Assembly: GCA_045616505.1 (NCBI GenBank) | Contig: JAZLGV010000071.1 | Span: forward strand, 1 to 22,725 | Source: JAKSUT01 sp045616505 | GTDB taxonomy: Bacteria; Cyanobacteriota; Vampirovibrionia; Gastranaerophilales; Gastranaerophilaceae | DNA length: 22,725 nt | Direction of reading: 5' to 3' | Part shown: in pieces, positions 1 to 7,543 of the stretch | Layout of the letters: each line of letters begins with the position of its first letter | Numbering within the stretch: the first letter of the stretch is position 1 | Notes under the pieces: model-generated | Database searches by the model: none | Told to the model about the DNA's origin: nothing | Seen by the model: only the letters and a program-made list of their open reading frames with translations | Translations under genes and position numbers: made by a program

Positions 1-50
1 GGAATATCGTTTCAGGATACAACGGCAAAGAATGGGATAGTATTTACTAA
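1..50 (+). CDS. C-terminal tail of an upstream gene (partial)
   Basis: Frame 3 is open from the window edge and ends in TAA at 48-50, giving a 15-residue tail that ends NGKEWDSIY. A strong intrinsic terminator starts 29 bases downstream, as expected for a gene ending here. Frame 1 is also open, but it runs into the terminator stem and is less likely. Too little is visible to name the protein. Confidence 0.4.
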   Translation, partial: NIVSGYNGKEWDSIY

Positions 51-78
51 TATCCCTCAATCAAATTTACAAAAAAGA

Positions 79-114
79 GAACTAATGCCTTTTAATAGGT
101 GTTAGTTCTTTTTT
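79..114 (+). terminator. Intrinsic terminator of the upstream gene
   Basis: A 12-bp stem (GAACTAATGCCT at 79-90 with AGGTGTTAGTTC at 97-108, including two G-T pairs) has a 6-base loop and is followed by six T at 109-114. It separates the upstream gene from the SIMPL gene. Confidence 0.85.
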
Positions 115-165
115 ATTATTTTTTTGATAACATTTTCTTGTAGAATAATTAGGAGTTTTAACAAT

Positions 166-912
166 ATGAAAAAATTATATTCAATTATTATTTGTTTATC
201 AATGATACTTTCATTTACAACAACTTTAAAAGCAAATGCAAATTGCACATGTCAAAGCAACGAAAAAGGAGTAGTTATATCTTCTGGCACAGCAGAAAAA
301 GAACTTTCACCAGATACTGTTGAAGTTTCCATTGCGATATACACAACTGATAACAAATCAATGATAAAAGCAACAAATACAAACAAAGAAATCGCAGGAA
401 AAATTTATACTGAATTAAAAAGTATGATAGATACAACACAATCTGACACAATAAAAACAGCGGGTTTCAATGCAAGCTCAATATATACCTATACAAATGG
501 CAAAAAAACTTTTGACAAATATCAAGTAAGCAACAACATAATTGTAAAAACAAAATCAATTGATAAAATTGGAAAAATTATAGATAAAGCTATCCAACTA
601 GGAGCAACAAGCGTAAACTCAGTTAATTTTTCACTTTCAACAATAGACAAGCAAAAAAACGAATTGTTATCTACTGCAACTAAAAATGCAAAAACCCAAG
701 CTGATACAATTGCAAAAGCTCTTGGCTCATATATTACTGGGGTAAAATATGTTTCTACAAACTATAGCAACACAACAACAGCAAGAAGTACAAACTACGC
801 AATGCTTGCTAAAAACGCAACAGGAGATGTTGCGATGGAAACATCAACACCAATAGAAGCTGGAACTTTAAAAATAAAAGTTACAGTGAACACAGAATTT
901 TATATAAAATAA
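166..912 (+). CDS. Exported SIMPL-domain (DUF541) protein
   Basis: This is a 248-aa SIMPL/DUF541 family protein, the group of YggE and BP26, which are exported proteins of poorly defined function, some linked to oxidative stress. The start is ATG 166: AGGAG at 151-155 lies 10 bases upstream. Reading from the TTG at 124 would put 14 unlikely residues before the signal peptide. Residues 1-25 are a classical signal peptide (MKK, a hydrophobic core, then ANA just before Asn-Cys), probably cut by signal peptidase I. The family pattern follows: an early GTAEKELSPDTVEVSIAIYT strand, a middle section with Gln/Lys-rich helices, and a C-terminal beta strand (TLKIKVTVNTEF). It faces the small gene at 921-1097, with 8 bases between the stops. 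Confidence 0.82.
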   Translation: MKKLYSIIICLSMILSFTTTLKANANCTCQSNEKGVVISSGTAEKELSPDTVEVSIAIYTTDNKSMIKATNTNKEIAGKIYTELKSMIDTTQSDTIKTAGFNASSIYTYTNGKKTFDKYQVSNNIIVKTKSIDKIGKIIDKAIQLGATSVNSVNFSLSTIDKQKNELLSTATKNAKTQADTIAKALGSYITGVKYVSTNYSNTTTARSTNYAMLAKNATGDVAMETSTPIEAGTLKIKVTVNTEFYIK

Positions 913-920
913 AATTCAAA

Positions 921-1097
921 CTATGCTAATGATTTAGAACTGTTGTCATATTCTTCTACAATTTCATTAACCATACTGCTAACGATTGCAGAAGTTTGGA
1001 TAGACGCACTTTTCATTGCATCTGCAGAATTAAATTTAACAAAATCACTTAAATTTTTCTGACTTACATTACCACTAGATGACGACAATTTTTGCAT
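921..1097 (-). CDS. Small Ser-rich protein, unknown function
   Basis: A 58-aa protein starts at ATG 1097, with AGGAAG eight bases upstream on the minus strand. A GTG at 1106 is in frame but sits directly on the ribosome binding site, so it is rejected as the start. The protein has no signal peptide or membrane segment. It begins with a Ser-rich stretch (LSSSSGNVS) and ends in a likely amphipathic helix (SSMVNEIVEEYDNSS). I do not recognise a family. It is divergent from the 49-aa gene at 1218, and the roughly 120 bases between them should hold both promoters. The good ribosome binding site and the placement make it likely to be real. Confidence 0.6.
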   Translation of the reverse strand: MQKLSSSSGNVSQKNLSDFVKFNSADAMKSASIQTSAIVSSMVNEIVEEYDNSSKSLA

Positions 1098-1217
1098 AGA
1101 TAACACTTCCTATATTACTTGCTTATTTATTATTATTGTTAATATAACACTTAACATAAAAAAAATTGCTATTTTTACAAAATTTAGTACATAAATCTTT
1201 ACAAAAGAGAGGTAAAA

Positions 1218-1367
1218 ATGATTACAAAAGAAATAAATGAATGGATTAAAAAAGTCGAAAACCACCAATATAACTATGAAGATGCTATGTATGAATTTTC
1301 AAGATTTGCAAAATATCTTACAAAAGAAGAGCTAATACAAATCAAAAAAATTTTAGAAAAATATTAA
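1218..1367 (+). CDS. 49-aa helical small protein, unknown function
   Basis: This short reading frame (MITKEINEWIKKVENHQYNY... to ...KKILEKY) has AGAGG at 1208-1212, five bases before ATG 1218. It is Lys/Glu/aromatic-rich and looks fully helical, with no membrane segment. A possible promoter is TTGCTA at 1166-1171 with CATAAA at 1190-1195 (18-bp spacing, weak). Its TAA stop (1365-1367) overlaps the stop of the convergent glycosyltransferase-like gene in a shared TTAA. The family is unknown. The ribosome binding site and protein-like composition make it probable rather than certain. Confidence 0.6.
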   Translation: MITKEINEWIKKVENHQYNYEDAMYEFSRFAKYLTKEELIQIKKILEKY

Positions 1368-2740
1368 CATTTATCTTTGCAAAACACTTTTACTTGTTCG
1401 ACAACTCTTTCCATAACTTCAGCCCAATTATTTTCTTCTTTTTGTCTAAACAAACTAACACTTTCATATAAAGAAGTTAAAGCACATTCAAACTTTTCTT
1501 CAGCCAAATCGGAATACCAACGGGCATCATGTATTTTTTGAACCAAACCATAACAAGGTTTACCAATCATGCCAGCCAAATGCAACAAAGAAGTATCATT
1601 ACAAATTAACAAATCGATATTTTGTATAGCAGCGGCTGTATCTGAAAAATCTTCAAAGGTTTCACCTAAACTTATTATTTTGCAATTTTTATCCAAAAGG
1701 TCAAGTTCTTCTATTCCATCACCTTTTTGGAACGAATAAATTTCAACATTTTCTATATCAAAAAGAGGTTTAAAATATTTTATTGGAACATTTCGTTCAC
1801 TTTCAGGATCACCTTTCCACTTTATACCGATTTTCAATTTATCATTACTAAAATATCTTTGTTTATATTTTTCTACCTTTTCACTATCAACTTTTATTAT
1901 TGGGAAATCTTTTTTAACTTGAATATCAGCTTGTAATTCTGGCATTATCTGTAATAAATCAAGAGTTGTAAAAGAACTTGGTGTAATATCACAAGTTGAA
2001 AAATCATCTATTACAACAACGTTTGAAGGAAGATTTTTTTCAAATAAATCTTTCAATGGTCTATTTTCTTCTGATAAATAAAAGACTATTTTTTGATTTT
2101 TTTCAGCTAATTTTTTTAAAAACACAAATCCTTGCATTACATCACCAAAATGATTCAAATACTTTGGAAAAACCAATAAAAAATCATCAGTTATTTGTGT
2201 TCCATCAAAAAAATTATAATATTTTAGATAATTTTCCTCATCTTTTAATAATTCTAATTTCAAGAATTTCAAACTAATTTTTTCAGATTTATTATCTTGA
2301 TAAGAAACAATTTTTTTCAACCTTTCAAGCATCTCAATCCAAAATTTTCTCAATTCTATATCTTTTTTTTGATATGCAAAAATTAAACCTTGTAATAACT
2401 CATACCAAAAAATAAAATTTTTATTTTTTTCACGAATTTTTTCACAGGCTAAAATACTATTTTCAAAATCTAAAGAAAGAAAATAAAAAGTTGGAAGCAA
2501 ATATCTAAAATCTCCATCAATAACATAAGGAAGTTTTATTTTTTTCGCCATTTCCAAACATTTTCGCTGAATTTCTACAGAACCTGAACCTATGTAATTA
2601 TATATAGCAAAAAGTCCTCTTAATGCGTCATATTTCAAATTTTCATCAAGACTTCCTATATATTTTTGACAAAGTTTTTTTGCTTCTGCAAATTTTTTCT
2701 GCAAAACCAATTGTTCAATTTCACTATACAAATTTTCCAT
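1364..2740 (-). CDS. TPR-containing GT-B (family 9-like) glycosyltransferase
   Basis: This 458-aa protein has a helical, TPR-like N-terminal half (about residues 1-170) and a C-terminal half like family 9 (heptosyltransferase-type) GT-B glycosyltransferases. The clearest signature is KIGIKWKGDPESERNVP, where the donor-site domain begins, then YSFQKG, then DTAAAIQNIDLLICNDTSLL followed by HLAGMIGKPCYGL. In related TPR/GT9 proteins the corresponding motif reads D-T-S-x-A-H-L-A-G-x-x-G-K-P and contacts the nucleotide sugar. There is no signal peptide, so it is probably cytosolic and adds sugars to a lipid, polysaccharide or protein. The actual donor and acceptor are unknown. No good Shine-Dalgarno precedes the ATG: an AGGG lies 14 bases away, which is too far. 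It lies 41 bases downstream of the trpB remnant and may once have been in that operon. Confidence 0.7.
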   Translation of the reverse strand: MENLYSEIEQLVLQKKFAEAKKLCQKYIGSLDENLKYDALRGLFAIYNYIGSGSVEIQRKCLEMAKKIKLPYVIDGDFRYLLPTFYFLSLDFENSILACEKIREKNKNFIFWYELLQGLIFAYQKKDIELRKFWIEMLERLKKIVSYQDNKSEKISLKFLKLELLKDEENYLKYYNFFDGTQITDDFLLVFPKYLNHFGDVMQGFVFLKKLAEKNQKIVFYLSEENRPLKDLFEKNLPSNVVVIDDFSTCDITPSSFTTLDLLQIMPELQADIQVKKDFPIIKVDSEKVEKYKQRYFSNDKLKIGIKWKGDPESERNVPIKYFKPLFDIENVEIYSFQKGDGIEELDLLDKNCKIISLGETFEDFSDTAAAIQNIDLLICNDTSLLHLAGMIGKPCYGLVQKIHDARWYSDLAEEKFECALTSLYESVSLFRQKEENNWAEVMERVVEQVKVFCKDKC

Positions 2741-2781
2741 ATTTAAAACTTTTACCCTGCAAAATAATATTTTTATTTATA

Positions 2782-2853
2782 TTAACCCAAATTTTGACTT
2801 AATACAAATTCAACATCTTTATCACCACGTCCTGAAAGATTTACCAAAATGTC
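2782..2853 (-). pseudogene. trpB: Remnant of the C-terminus of tryptophan synthase beta chain
   Basis: Read on the minus strand from 2853 down to a TAA at 2784-2782, this gives 23 residues starting DIL, continuing VNLSGRGDKDVEFV, and ending LG. LSGRGDKD is the hallmark near the C-terminus of TrpB, and the protein normally ends about this far past it. No other part of trpB is present: the codon just upstream (2856-2854) is the stop of the 422-aa gene, in the same frame. The simplest reading is that a deletion or insertion removed all of trpB except its tail and joined it to the end of an unrelated gene. It has no start codon or ribosome binding site of its own. Confidence 0.75.
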
Positions 2854-4122
2854 TTATTTAAAATTCAAATCGCTCATATCTTCAAGGGTATATTTCATTT
2901 CAACACCACTTGATTTTGTCAAAACACCAGAATTTTTTCCATTTTGATAATTTTCAATTATTTTTTTAGCATTTTCACCATTATTTTCATAAGCTAAAAA
3001 TGTATCAACTATATTATCATCTTCTGCGATTTCAGATTTCTCTGTCATTTTTATCAACATACCTAAACTGTTTTTTATCGGAGCAGTTTGTGTAATTATT
3101 TCAAGCGAATTATCATTAAAACCAATCGCCGTTTCACCAAAAGTGTTATATGGCATTCCAAAAAGTTTTACACTATCCTTATAATCATCAGGCATTATTT
3201 TATTTATCGCTTTTTGTAAACTATCACTATTACAACTTATTCCAATAATTCTTGGAGTATTACCATTATCAATAGATTTTACAAAAATATTTTTCATGTT
3301 TTGGGCGAAAGAATTACCACCTTTTTCTATTGGGAAAAAATCAGAAACATCTAACATTGCTGCTTCTGAACCAAAATAAGTGCTAAATTTCACCCCTGCA
3401 AGCCCAATTCCATGACCTTCAAAAATAATATCCAAATTAGCACCATCTTCTAAACTATTTTCCAATTTTGCAAACAAAGTATCTAAAGTTTTGTCTGTGG
3501 TTTGCTTATCATTTGGCTGCATTAAAATAATATTGTCATAATGTTTCAAAAACGGTTCATCAAACTGATATTCATTTCCATTTACTGTATCTTTTTGAGT
3601 ATTAAAAGTATTTTTATACAAATCTACATCGAATCCGCCTTCACTATCGCACGATTTTTCAAACATCATAAAAAGTATATTATTTGAATTTTTACCAAAT
3701 TTTTCACCATTTGCCAATTTATGTGCAGGAGAAACAACTTTTTCATTTAATTCTTCTAACGTAAACCCATTAAATATCGCAGGATTATTAAAACTACAAC
3801 CCTGAATTTCTTTATACAAAGTGTTTATTTTATTTAAACACTCTCTATGTTCACAAAAATCTTCTAACATCGGAGCATTTGAAACATAAAATTCTCCATA
3901 TTTACCATAAGTATTAACAATATCATTTTTTGCGATTTCTTGTGGATTTTTAATTTCTAATGAATGATTTTTTATCATTGGCGAATTTGTCGCAGCCAAC
4001 AACATTAAACCTAACATTAAAGGTTTTTTATTATTTTGAATAATTTTTATTGGATTAATATTTTTTTGAAAACTTATATTTTTTGAATAATTTTCATTTC
4101 CAAAAATTTTAGATACTTGCAT
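2854..4122 (-). CDS. Hypothetical 422-aa protein with possible His/Cys protease-like dyad
   Basis: ATG 4122 has AAAGGA eight bases upstream, and a TATAAT at 4178-4173 could be its -10 box. The N-terminus (MQVSKIFGNENYSKNISFQK) resembles that of the 116-aa protein at 9890: both start MQV, then I-x-G-N, then a short SFQK/NFKA peptide. Residues 34-46 are hydrophobic (LMLGLMLLAA) and may be a membrane anchor. The core has a beta strand ending in a His (DIIFEGHGIGLAG, His237) and, about 60 residues on, a strand ending in a Cys (RIIGISCNSDSL, Cys297). That order and spacing resemble clan CD (caspase/CHAT/clostripain-type) cysteine peptidases, but I see no further family signature, so peptidase activity is only a suggestion. 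The stop abuts the trpB remnant in the same frame. Confidence 0.7.
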   Translation of the reverse strand: MQVSKIFGNENYSKNISFQKNINPIKIIQNNKKPLMLGLMLLAATNSPMIKNHSLEIKNPQEIAKNDIVNTYGKYGEFYVSNAPMLEDFCEHRECLNKINTLYKEIQGCSFNNPAIFNGFTLEELNEKVVSPAHKLANGEKFGKNSNNILFMMFEKSCDSEGGFDVDLYKNTFNTQKDTVNGNEYQFDEPFLKHYDNIILMQPNDKQTTDKTLDTLFAKLENSLEDGANLDIIFEGHGIGLAGVKFSTYFGSEAAMLDVSDFFPIEKGGNSFAQNMKNIFVKSIDNGNTPRIIGISCNSDSLQKAINKIMPDDYKDSVKLFGMPYNTFGETAIGFNDNSLEIITQTAPIKNSLGMLIKMTEKSEIAEDDNIVDTFLAYENNGENAKKIIENYQNGKNSGVLTKSSGVEMKYTLEDMSDLNFK

Positions 4123-4203
4123 GCGAATATTCCTTTGATATACATATAAACCTCATAAAAAAATAATTTGCTATTATAAGCTAAAAAAATTCAAACGTCT
4201 TTA

Positions 4204-4212
4204 TGCTAAAAT
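4204..4212 (+). promoter_or_regulatory. Extended -10 promoter for the exported hydrolase
   Basis: TGCTAAAAT (TG at 4204-4205, hexamer TAAAAT at 4207-4212) fits an extended -10 element. The expected start of transcription, 7 bases on, is at 4219-4220, and the ATG is at 4220. No convincing -35 box is visible and there is no Shine-Dalgarno, so the mRNA may be leaderless. Confidence 0.5.
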
Positions 4213-4219
4213 ACTTATT

Positions 4220-5422
4220 ATGAAGAAGTTTTTAACAATATTATTTTTATCAATTTTCATATTTACAAACCAATGTTATGCCACAGAAAATCTTACTTTC
4301 TTATACATCAATGGCTCTAACAACAATGATGAAAAAATGAAAAACTGGTATATGAACGGCGTAAGCAAACTTCACCCCGTACTAAAGAAAAAATTTGAAA
4401 AAAATCGAACAATAAAAAAATGGACAAAAGATAACAAATTAGTAATCAATCCTAATCCCAAAATTTTCTTTTGGGGTTACAATAGCAAAACCGATTTAGA
4501 CTTTGTAAAAGACAGGTTAAATATCTCAAAGGCATACAGTTCTGTTATTGCCTATGAAGTTCGAAGTTTGCTTACACAATTTTTGCACGATGCGATTTGG
4601 ATACAAAAAGATCACAACATGTTGCCTGTTTTAGACGAACTTAACAACCAAGTAATCGCTCTTTCAAAAGAAGACCAAAACGTTATTTTATACGGCTATT
4701 CAGCAGGAACATTTGTTACATACCAATATTTGATGTACAAATTGCCATATATCAATCTTGAAAAATTATTTACTGCTTTACACAAAAACAATGAATTTAT
4801 GCAATTTGTGAAAGAAAACCCAAGACAAAACACATGCCTGTCTGCTTTAATGCACGACAAAGGAAACATTGGAACTTTAGCAACAAATGGTCATCTTGTA
4901 CTAAACCAAAACGAAACAGAATTAAAGAAAAATTACCTAAACATCAATTCTGCAACAGAGGCGTATTGCGCACCTCCTGATAGAGTTAGAGCAGTTGTAA
5001 ATTTTGCAAGTCCGATACCTCTTTTTTATTCTGACTTAACCGACAAAAATTATGAACTATCTTTTTATAACAAAAATATGCTTAAATACGTGATGGAACA
5101 AGGCATATATCTTTTAACAGTTAATTTCAGAGAAGATCCTCTTGGTTTTCCGACAAATAATAACCTAACTATTTCTCAAATGGAAGAAATAATGGGAATC
5201 AAAATTGAAAATCCTCAAGGGTTAATTTATGACAACTCAAAAATTTGGTCAAAACGTTCAGCATTTTTCGCACATACGTCATATTGGTCTGCGAGAGGTT
5301 GTTTTGCAAATGCTATTGTAAAAACATTCGTAAACGGCACAAAATTTTTGTATGATGAAAAATATCAGAAAAAAGTTTTAAAAAAGAAAAAAGACCCCGA
5401 AGCAATTTATAACAAAAAATAA
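4220..5422 (+). CDS. Exported alpha/beta-hydrolase-like protein
   Basis: This 400-aa protein has a signal peptide at residues 1-21 (MKK, a hydrophobic core, then CYA before TEN), so it is probably periplasmic or secreted. A Gly-x-Ser-x-Gly nucleophile elbow is present as LYGYSAGTF, with Ser161 after a predicted strand (NVILYGYS). Candidate acid and base residues follow in the usual order: an Asp in NFREDPLGFP (Asp306) and a His in FFAHTSYW (His352). This supports a serine hydrolase of the alpha/beta fold, but the substrate cannot be told. The N-terminal part contains NGSNNNDEKM, close after a first strand (LTFLYINGS). The C-terminus is Lys-rich. No Shine-Dalgarno is visible (see the promoter at 4204-4212). 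No other gene appears to share its transcript. Confidence 0.6.
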   Translation: MKKFLTILFLSIFIFTNQCYATENLTFLYINGSNNNDEKMKNWYMNGVSKLHPVLKKKFEKNRTIKKWTKDNKLVINPNPKIFFWGYNSKTDLDFVKDRLNISKAYSSVIAYEVRSLLTQFLHDAIWIQKDHNMLPVLDELNNQVIALSKEDQNVILYGYSAGTFVTYQYLMYKLPYINLEKLFTALHKNNEFMQFVKENPRQNTCLSALMHDKGNIGTLATNGHLVLNQNETELKKNYLNINSATEAYCAPPDRVRAVVNFASPIPLFYSDLTDKNYELSFYNKNMLKYVMEQGIYLLTVNFREDPLGFPTNNNLTISQMEEIMGIKIENPQGLIYDNSKIWSKRSAFFAHTSYWSARGCFANAIVKTFVNGTKFLYDEKYQKKVLKKKKDPEAIYNKK

Positions 5423-5430
5423 TAGATATT

Positions 5431-5473
5431 AAAAATTTAAAAAAGGCTTTCAGGATATTCCTAAAAGCCTTTA
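5431..5473 (-). terminator. Intrinsic terminator of the 54-aa gene
   Basis: A 13-bp stem (5442-5454 with 5460-5473, one mismatch) with a 5-base loop is followed on the minus strand by a T-rich run (complement of the A/T tract at 5431-5441). The plus-strand flank TTAGAA is a poor terminator tail, so the hairpin mainly serves the minus-strand gene. It may also stop the hydrolase transcript. Confidence 0.75.
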
Positions 5474-5484
5474 GAATAGATAAA

Positions 5485-5499
5485 AGTTGCACGGCAACT
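5485..5499 (-). repeat. Small perfect hairpin in the 3' UTR of the 54-aa gene
   Basis: AGTTGC at 5485-5490 pairs perfectly with GCAACT at 5494-5499 around a 3-base loop. It lies between the stop of the 54-aa gene and its terminator. It could be an mRNA 3'-end structure or chance. Confidence 0.4.
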
Positions 5500-5527
5500 A
5501 AAGTACAAAAATATAATTTTTAATCAA

Positions 5528-5692
5528 CTATAACAAACTCAAAACTTTTTTATACCAAGCAAATGTTTCAACTTCAGTTCCATTAAAAGTAGTCTTCATA
5601 CATTGACGATTTAAGTAATTTTCAAATTCATCATTGATACTTGTTTTTTCGATTTTCTTTTCTTCTACAGAGTTTGATAACAATTTTGCCAT
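5528..5692 (-). CDS. 54-aa small protein, unknown function
   Basis: ATG 5692 is preceded by AAGGAG six to seven bases upstream on the minus strand, one of the better ribosome binding sites in the window. The frame ends at TAG 5530-5528 and is followed by a strong intrinsic terminator. The protein runs from MAKLLSNSVEEKKIEK, a charged helix, to a more aromatic C-terminal half with a single Cys (NRQCMKTTFNGTEVETF) and ends WYKKVLSLL. It has no signal peptide or membrane segment. No family is recognised. A gene with its own ribosome binding site and terminator is very likely expressed. Confidence 0.7.
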   Translation of the reverse strand: MAKLLSNSVEEKKIEKTSINDEFENYLNRQCMKTTFNGTEVETFAWYKKVLSLL

Positions 5693-5764
5693 TTAAATCT
5701 CCTTTTTTACTATTTATAATTTTTAAAATGCATATCGACTATTTTTAATTTCACATATACAAAG

Positions 5765-5778
5765 TTACCTAAAGGTAA
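5765..5778. repeat. Perfect inverted repeat, possible operator
   Basis: TTACCT at 5765-5770 and AGGTAA at 5773-5778 form a perfect palindrome with a 2-base centre, in the divergent region between the 54-aa gene and the histidine kinase. The size suits a regulator binding site. No regulator can be assigned and chance is possible in such AT-rich DNA. Confidence 0.3.
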
Positions 5779-5870
5779 AATTTGCTAATTACAAAGTATT
5801 ATTTTTATAAAAAATATTACAAAAACACCTACCCAAAAGAGCGATATTATCCAAAAAAGCACTAAAAAAT

Positions 5871-5899
5871 TTGCCTTTTTTTTCGCTACACGATATTAT
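5871..5899 (+). promoter_or_regulatory. Sigma70-type promoter for the histidine kinase
   Basis: TTGCCT (5871-5876), a 17-bp spacer, then TATTAT (5894-5899). The predicted start is near 5906, giving a leader of about 47 bases with AAAGGA 12 bases before ATG 5953. The 9-mer CGATATTAT occurs twice, at 5842-5850 and at 5891-5899 over the -10 box. Confidence 0.6.
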
Positions 5900-5952
5900 A
5901 AACGCATAATTAAGAACATTTTTACACGCTAAAAAAAGGATAAAATAAATCC

Positions 5953-7536
5953 ATGCAAGAACAACAAAACAGAAAAGATTTTGTACTTACTTTACTATCT
6001 GCTATTAACGCAAAACAAGACTTGCAAGATATATTACGCTCTCTTGTAAAACAAGTAGCAGAATTATTTGACGTAGATAGAGTTATATTTGCAGACATCA
6101 CAGGTAAAACATACGATATAGAAATTGATTATTTTACTCCACATAGACTTAATAAAGAAACAATTAAAAAAATCCATAAAATAGAAAGCGATGACTGGGT
6201 TCGTGACCTTAGTGGCGAAATAATGCGAAATAATAGCGTTATGATTGTTAATAATATCAACGATTATGAAATGCCAACAGAAATAAAAGAATTGTATAGC
6301 AACCTTGGTTATAAAAGCGGAATGGCAACAAAAATTGAAACCGATGGAAGAACAAAAGCTTTTATTTTGGAAAATTTCAAAAACTATTGTAGTTGGACAG
6401 AAGCTGATAAAACGTTCTTGGACGTTATTGCCAAAGAAATTACAACAGCAATAAACCAAGCAAAAATGATAAAAGATCTTGAATATCAATTCAATGCTCA
6501 AAAGACATTATTAAACAATCTTCCACTTGAACTTGTGATGAAAGATATTAATCGCAAATATATCGCAGTAAACAATCTTTTCTTACACAATAACAAAGTG
6601 AATAAAAAAGACGTTATTGGAAATACTACCGAAAATCTTTTTCCAGAAGATATTTCAAAAAAAATCAAAGAGATTGAAGATTCTGTACTTGAAACAAAAG
6701 AAACAATCAAAGAAGAAGTTCAAGAGCATCATGGTGGCAAAACAATTTGGAAACTTATAAGCATTTCTCCAATTCTTAATAAGAGAAAAGATGTCATAGG
6801 TTTTATTTATTACAAAATGGATATCTCTGACCAAAAAGAAATTGACCGTATAAAATCAGAGTTTCTTTCTACCATTTCGCACGAATTAAGAACTCCACTA
6901 ACATCAATTATCGGTGGTCTAAATATGGTTTTATCAGGAGCATTGGGAGAAGTTTCTGCACAAATAAAAACATTACTTGATATATCACAACGCAACTCAA
7001 AAAGATTACTAACACTAATCAATGACCTTTTAGATTTTGAAAAACTTACGTCAGGCAAAATGGAATATCATTACGAAACTATCGATTTAAACCAAACTAC
7101 TATTGAAACAGTAAAAGAAATTGAAGATTATGCAAAAAAATATAATATTAAAGTTAATTATAATGCTAATTCAGAATTGGGATTAAAATTAAATGTAGAT
7201 AAAACTCGTTTTATACAAATTCTTACAAATTTGTTGTCTAACGCTATAAAATATACAGAAAACAATAAAGATGTAGAAATCATAATAAACGAAGAACCAA
7301 ATAATAAAGTAAAAATTTCTGTCGTTAATTATGGTATCGAAGTTCCAAAAGATTTTAAAACAAAAATTTATGACAGATTTACACAAGTAGATTCTTCAGT
7401 CACTCGCAAAAAGGGTGGAACAGGCTTGGGCTTGAGTATCACTCAACAACTTGTAAATGATATGAATGGAAAAATAGATTTCACCTCAGAAAACGGTAAA
7501 ACAGTGTTTTTTGTAGAATTTAACAAAATGGTGTAA
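5953..7536 (+). CDS. Orphan GAF-PAS sensor histidine kinase
   Basis: This 527-aa protein has no signal peptide or membrane segment, so it is a soluble cytosolic sensor kinase. Domains in order: a GAF-like domain (about residues 15-170), a PAS domain (about 180-290, including KDINRKYIAVNNLF and the closing KDVIGFIYYKMDISDQKE), a HisKA dimerisation helix (SEFLSTISHELRTPLTSI, phosphoacceptor His310), then an ATPase domain with an N box (QILTNLLSNAIKYT), an F box (IYDRFTQVDSS) and a G2 box (KGGTGLGLSI). The G1 box is unusual: it reads VVNYGIEVP where the family normally has VxDxGxGIP, so the adenine-binding Asp is Asn459 and the second Gly is Glu463. No response regulator gene is nearby, so its partner is encoded elsewhere. 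Its stop is 7 bases from the stop of the convergent TPR gene. Confidence 0.9.
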   Translation: MQEQQNRKDFVLTLLSAINAKQDLQDILRSLVKQVAELFDVDRVIFADITGKTYDIEIDYFTPHRLNKETIKKIHKIESDDWVRDLSGEIMRNNSVMIVNNINDYEMPTEIKELYSNLGYKSGMATKIETDGRTKAFILENFKNYCSWTEADKTFLDVIAKEITTAINQAKMIKDLEYQFNAQKTLLNNLPLELVMKDINRKYIAVNNLFLHNNKVNKKDVIGNTTENLFPEDISKKIKEIEDSVLETKETIKEEVQEHHGGKTIWKLISISPILNKRKDVIGFIYYKMDISDQKEIDRIKSEFLSTISHELRTPLTSIIGGLNMVLSGALGEVSAQIKTLLDISQRNSKRLLTLINDLLDFEKLTSGKMEYHYETIDLNQTTIETVKEIEDYAKKYNIKVNYNANSELGLKLNVDKTRFIQILTNLLSNAIKYTENNKDVEIIINEEPNNKVKISVVNYGIEVPKDFKTKIYDRFTQVDSSVTRKKGGTGLGLSITQQLVNDMNGKIDFTSENGKTVFFVEFNKMV

Positions 7537-7543
7537 AACTTAT

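Noticed and set aside
124..165. TTG start 14 codons upstream of the SIMPL gene start
   Set aside because: The Shine-Dalgarno and the signal peptide both fit ATG 166.
6064..7386. Four minus-strand frames opposite the histidine kinase gene
   Set aside because: They are Phe/Cys/Ile-rich shadows of a clearly coding plus strand and lack ribosome binding sites.
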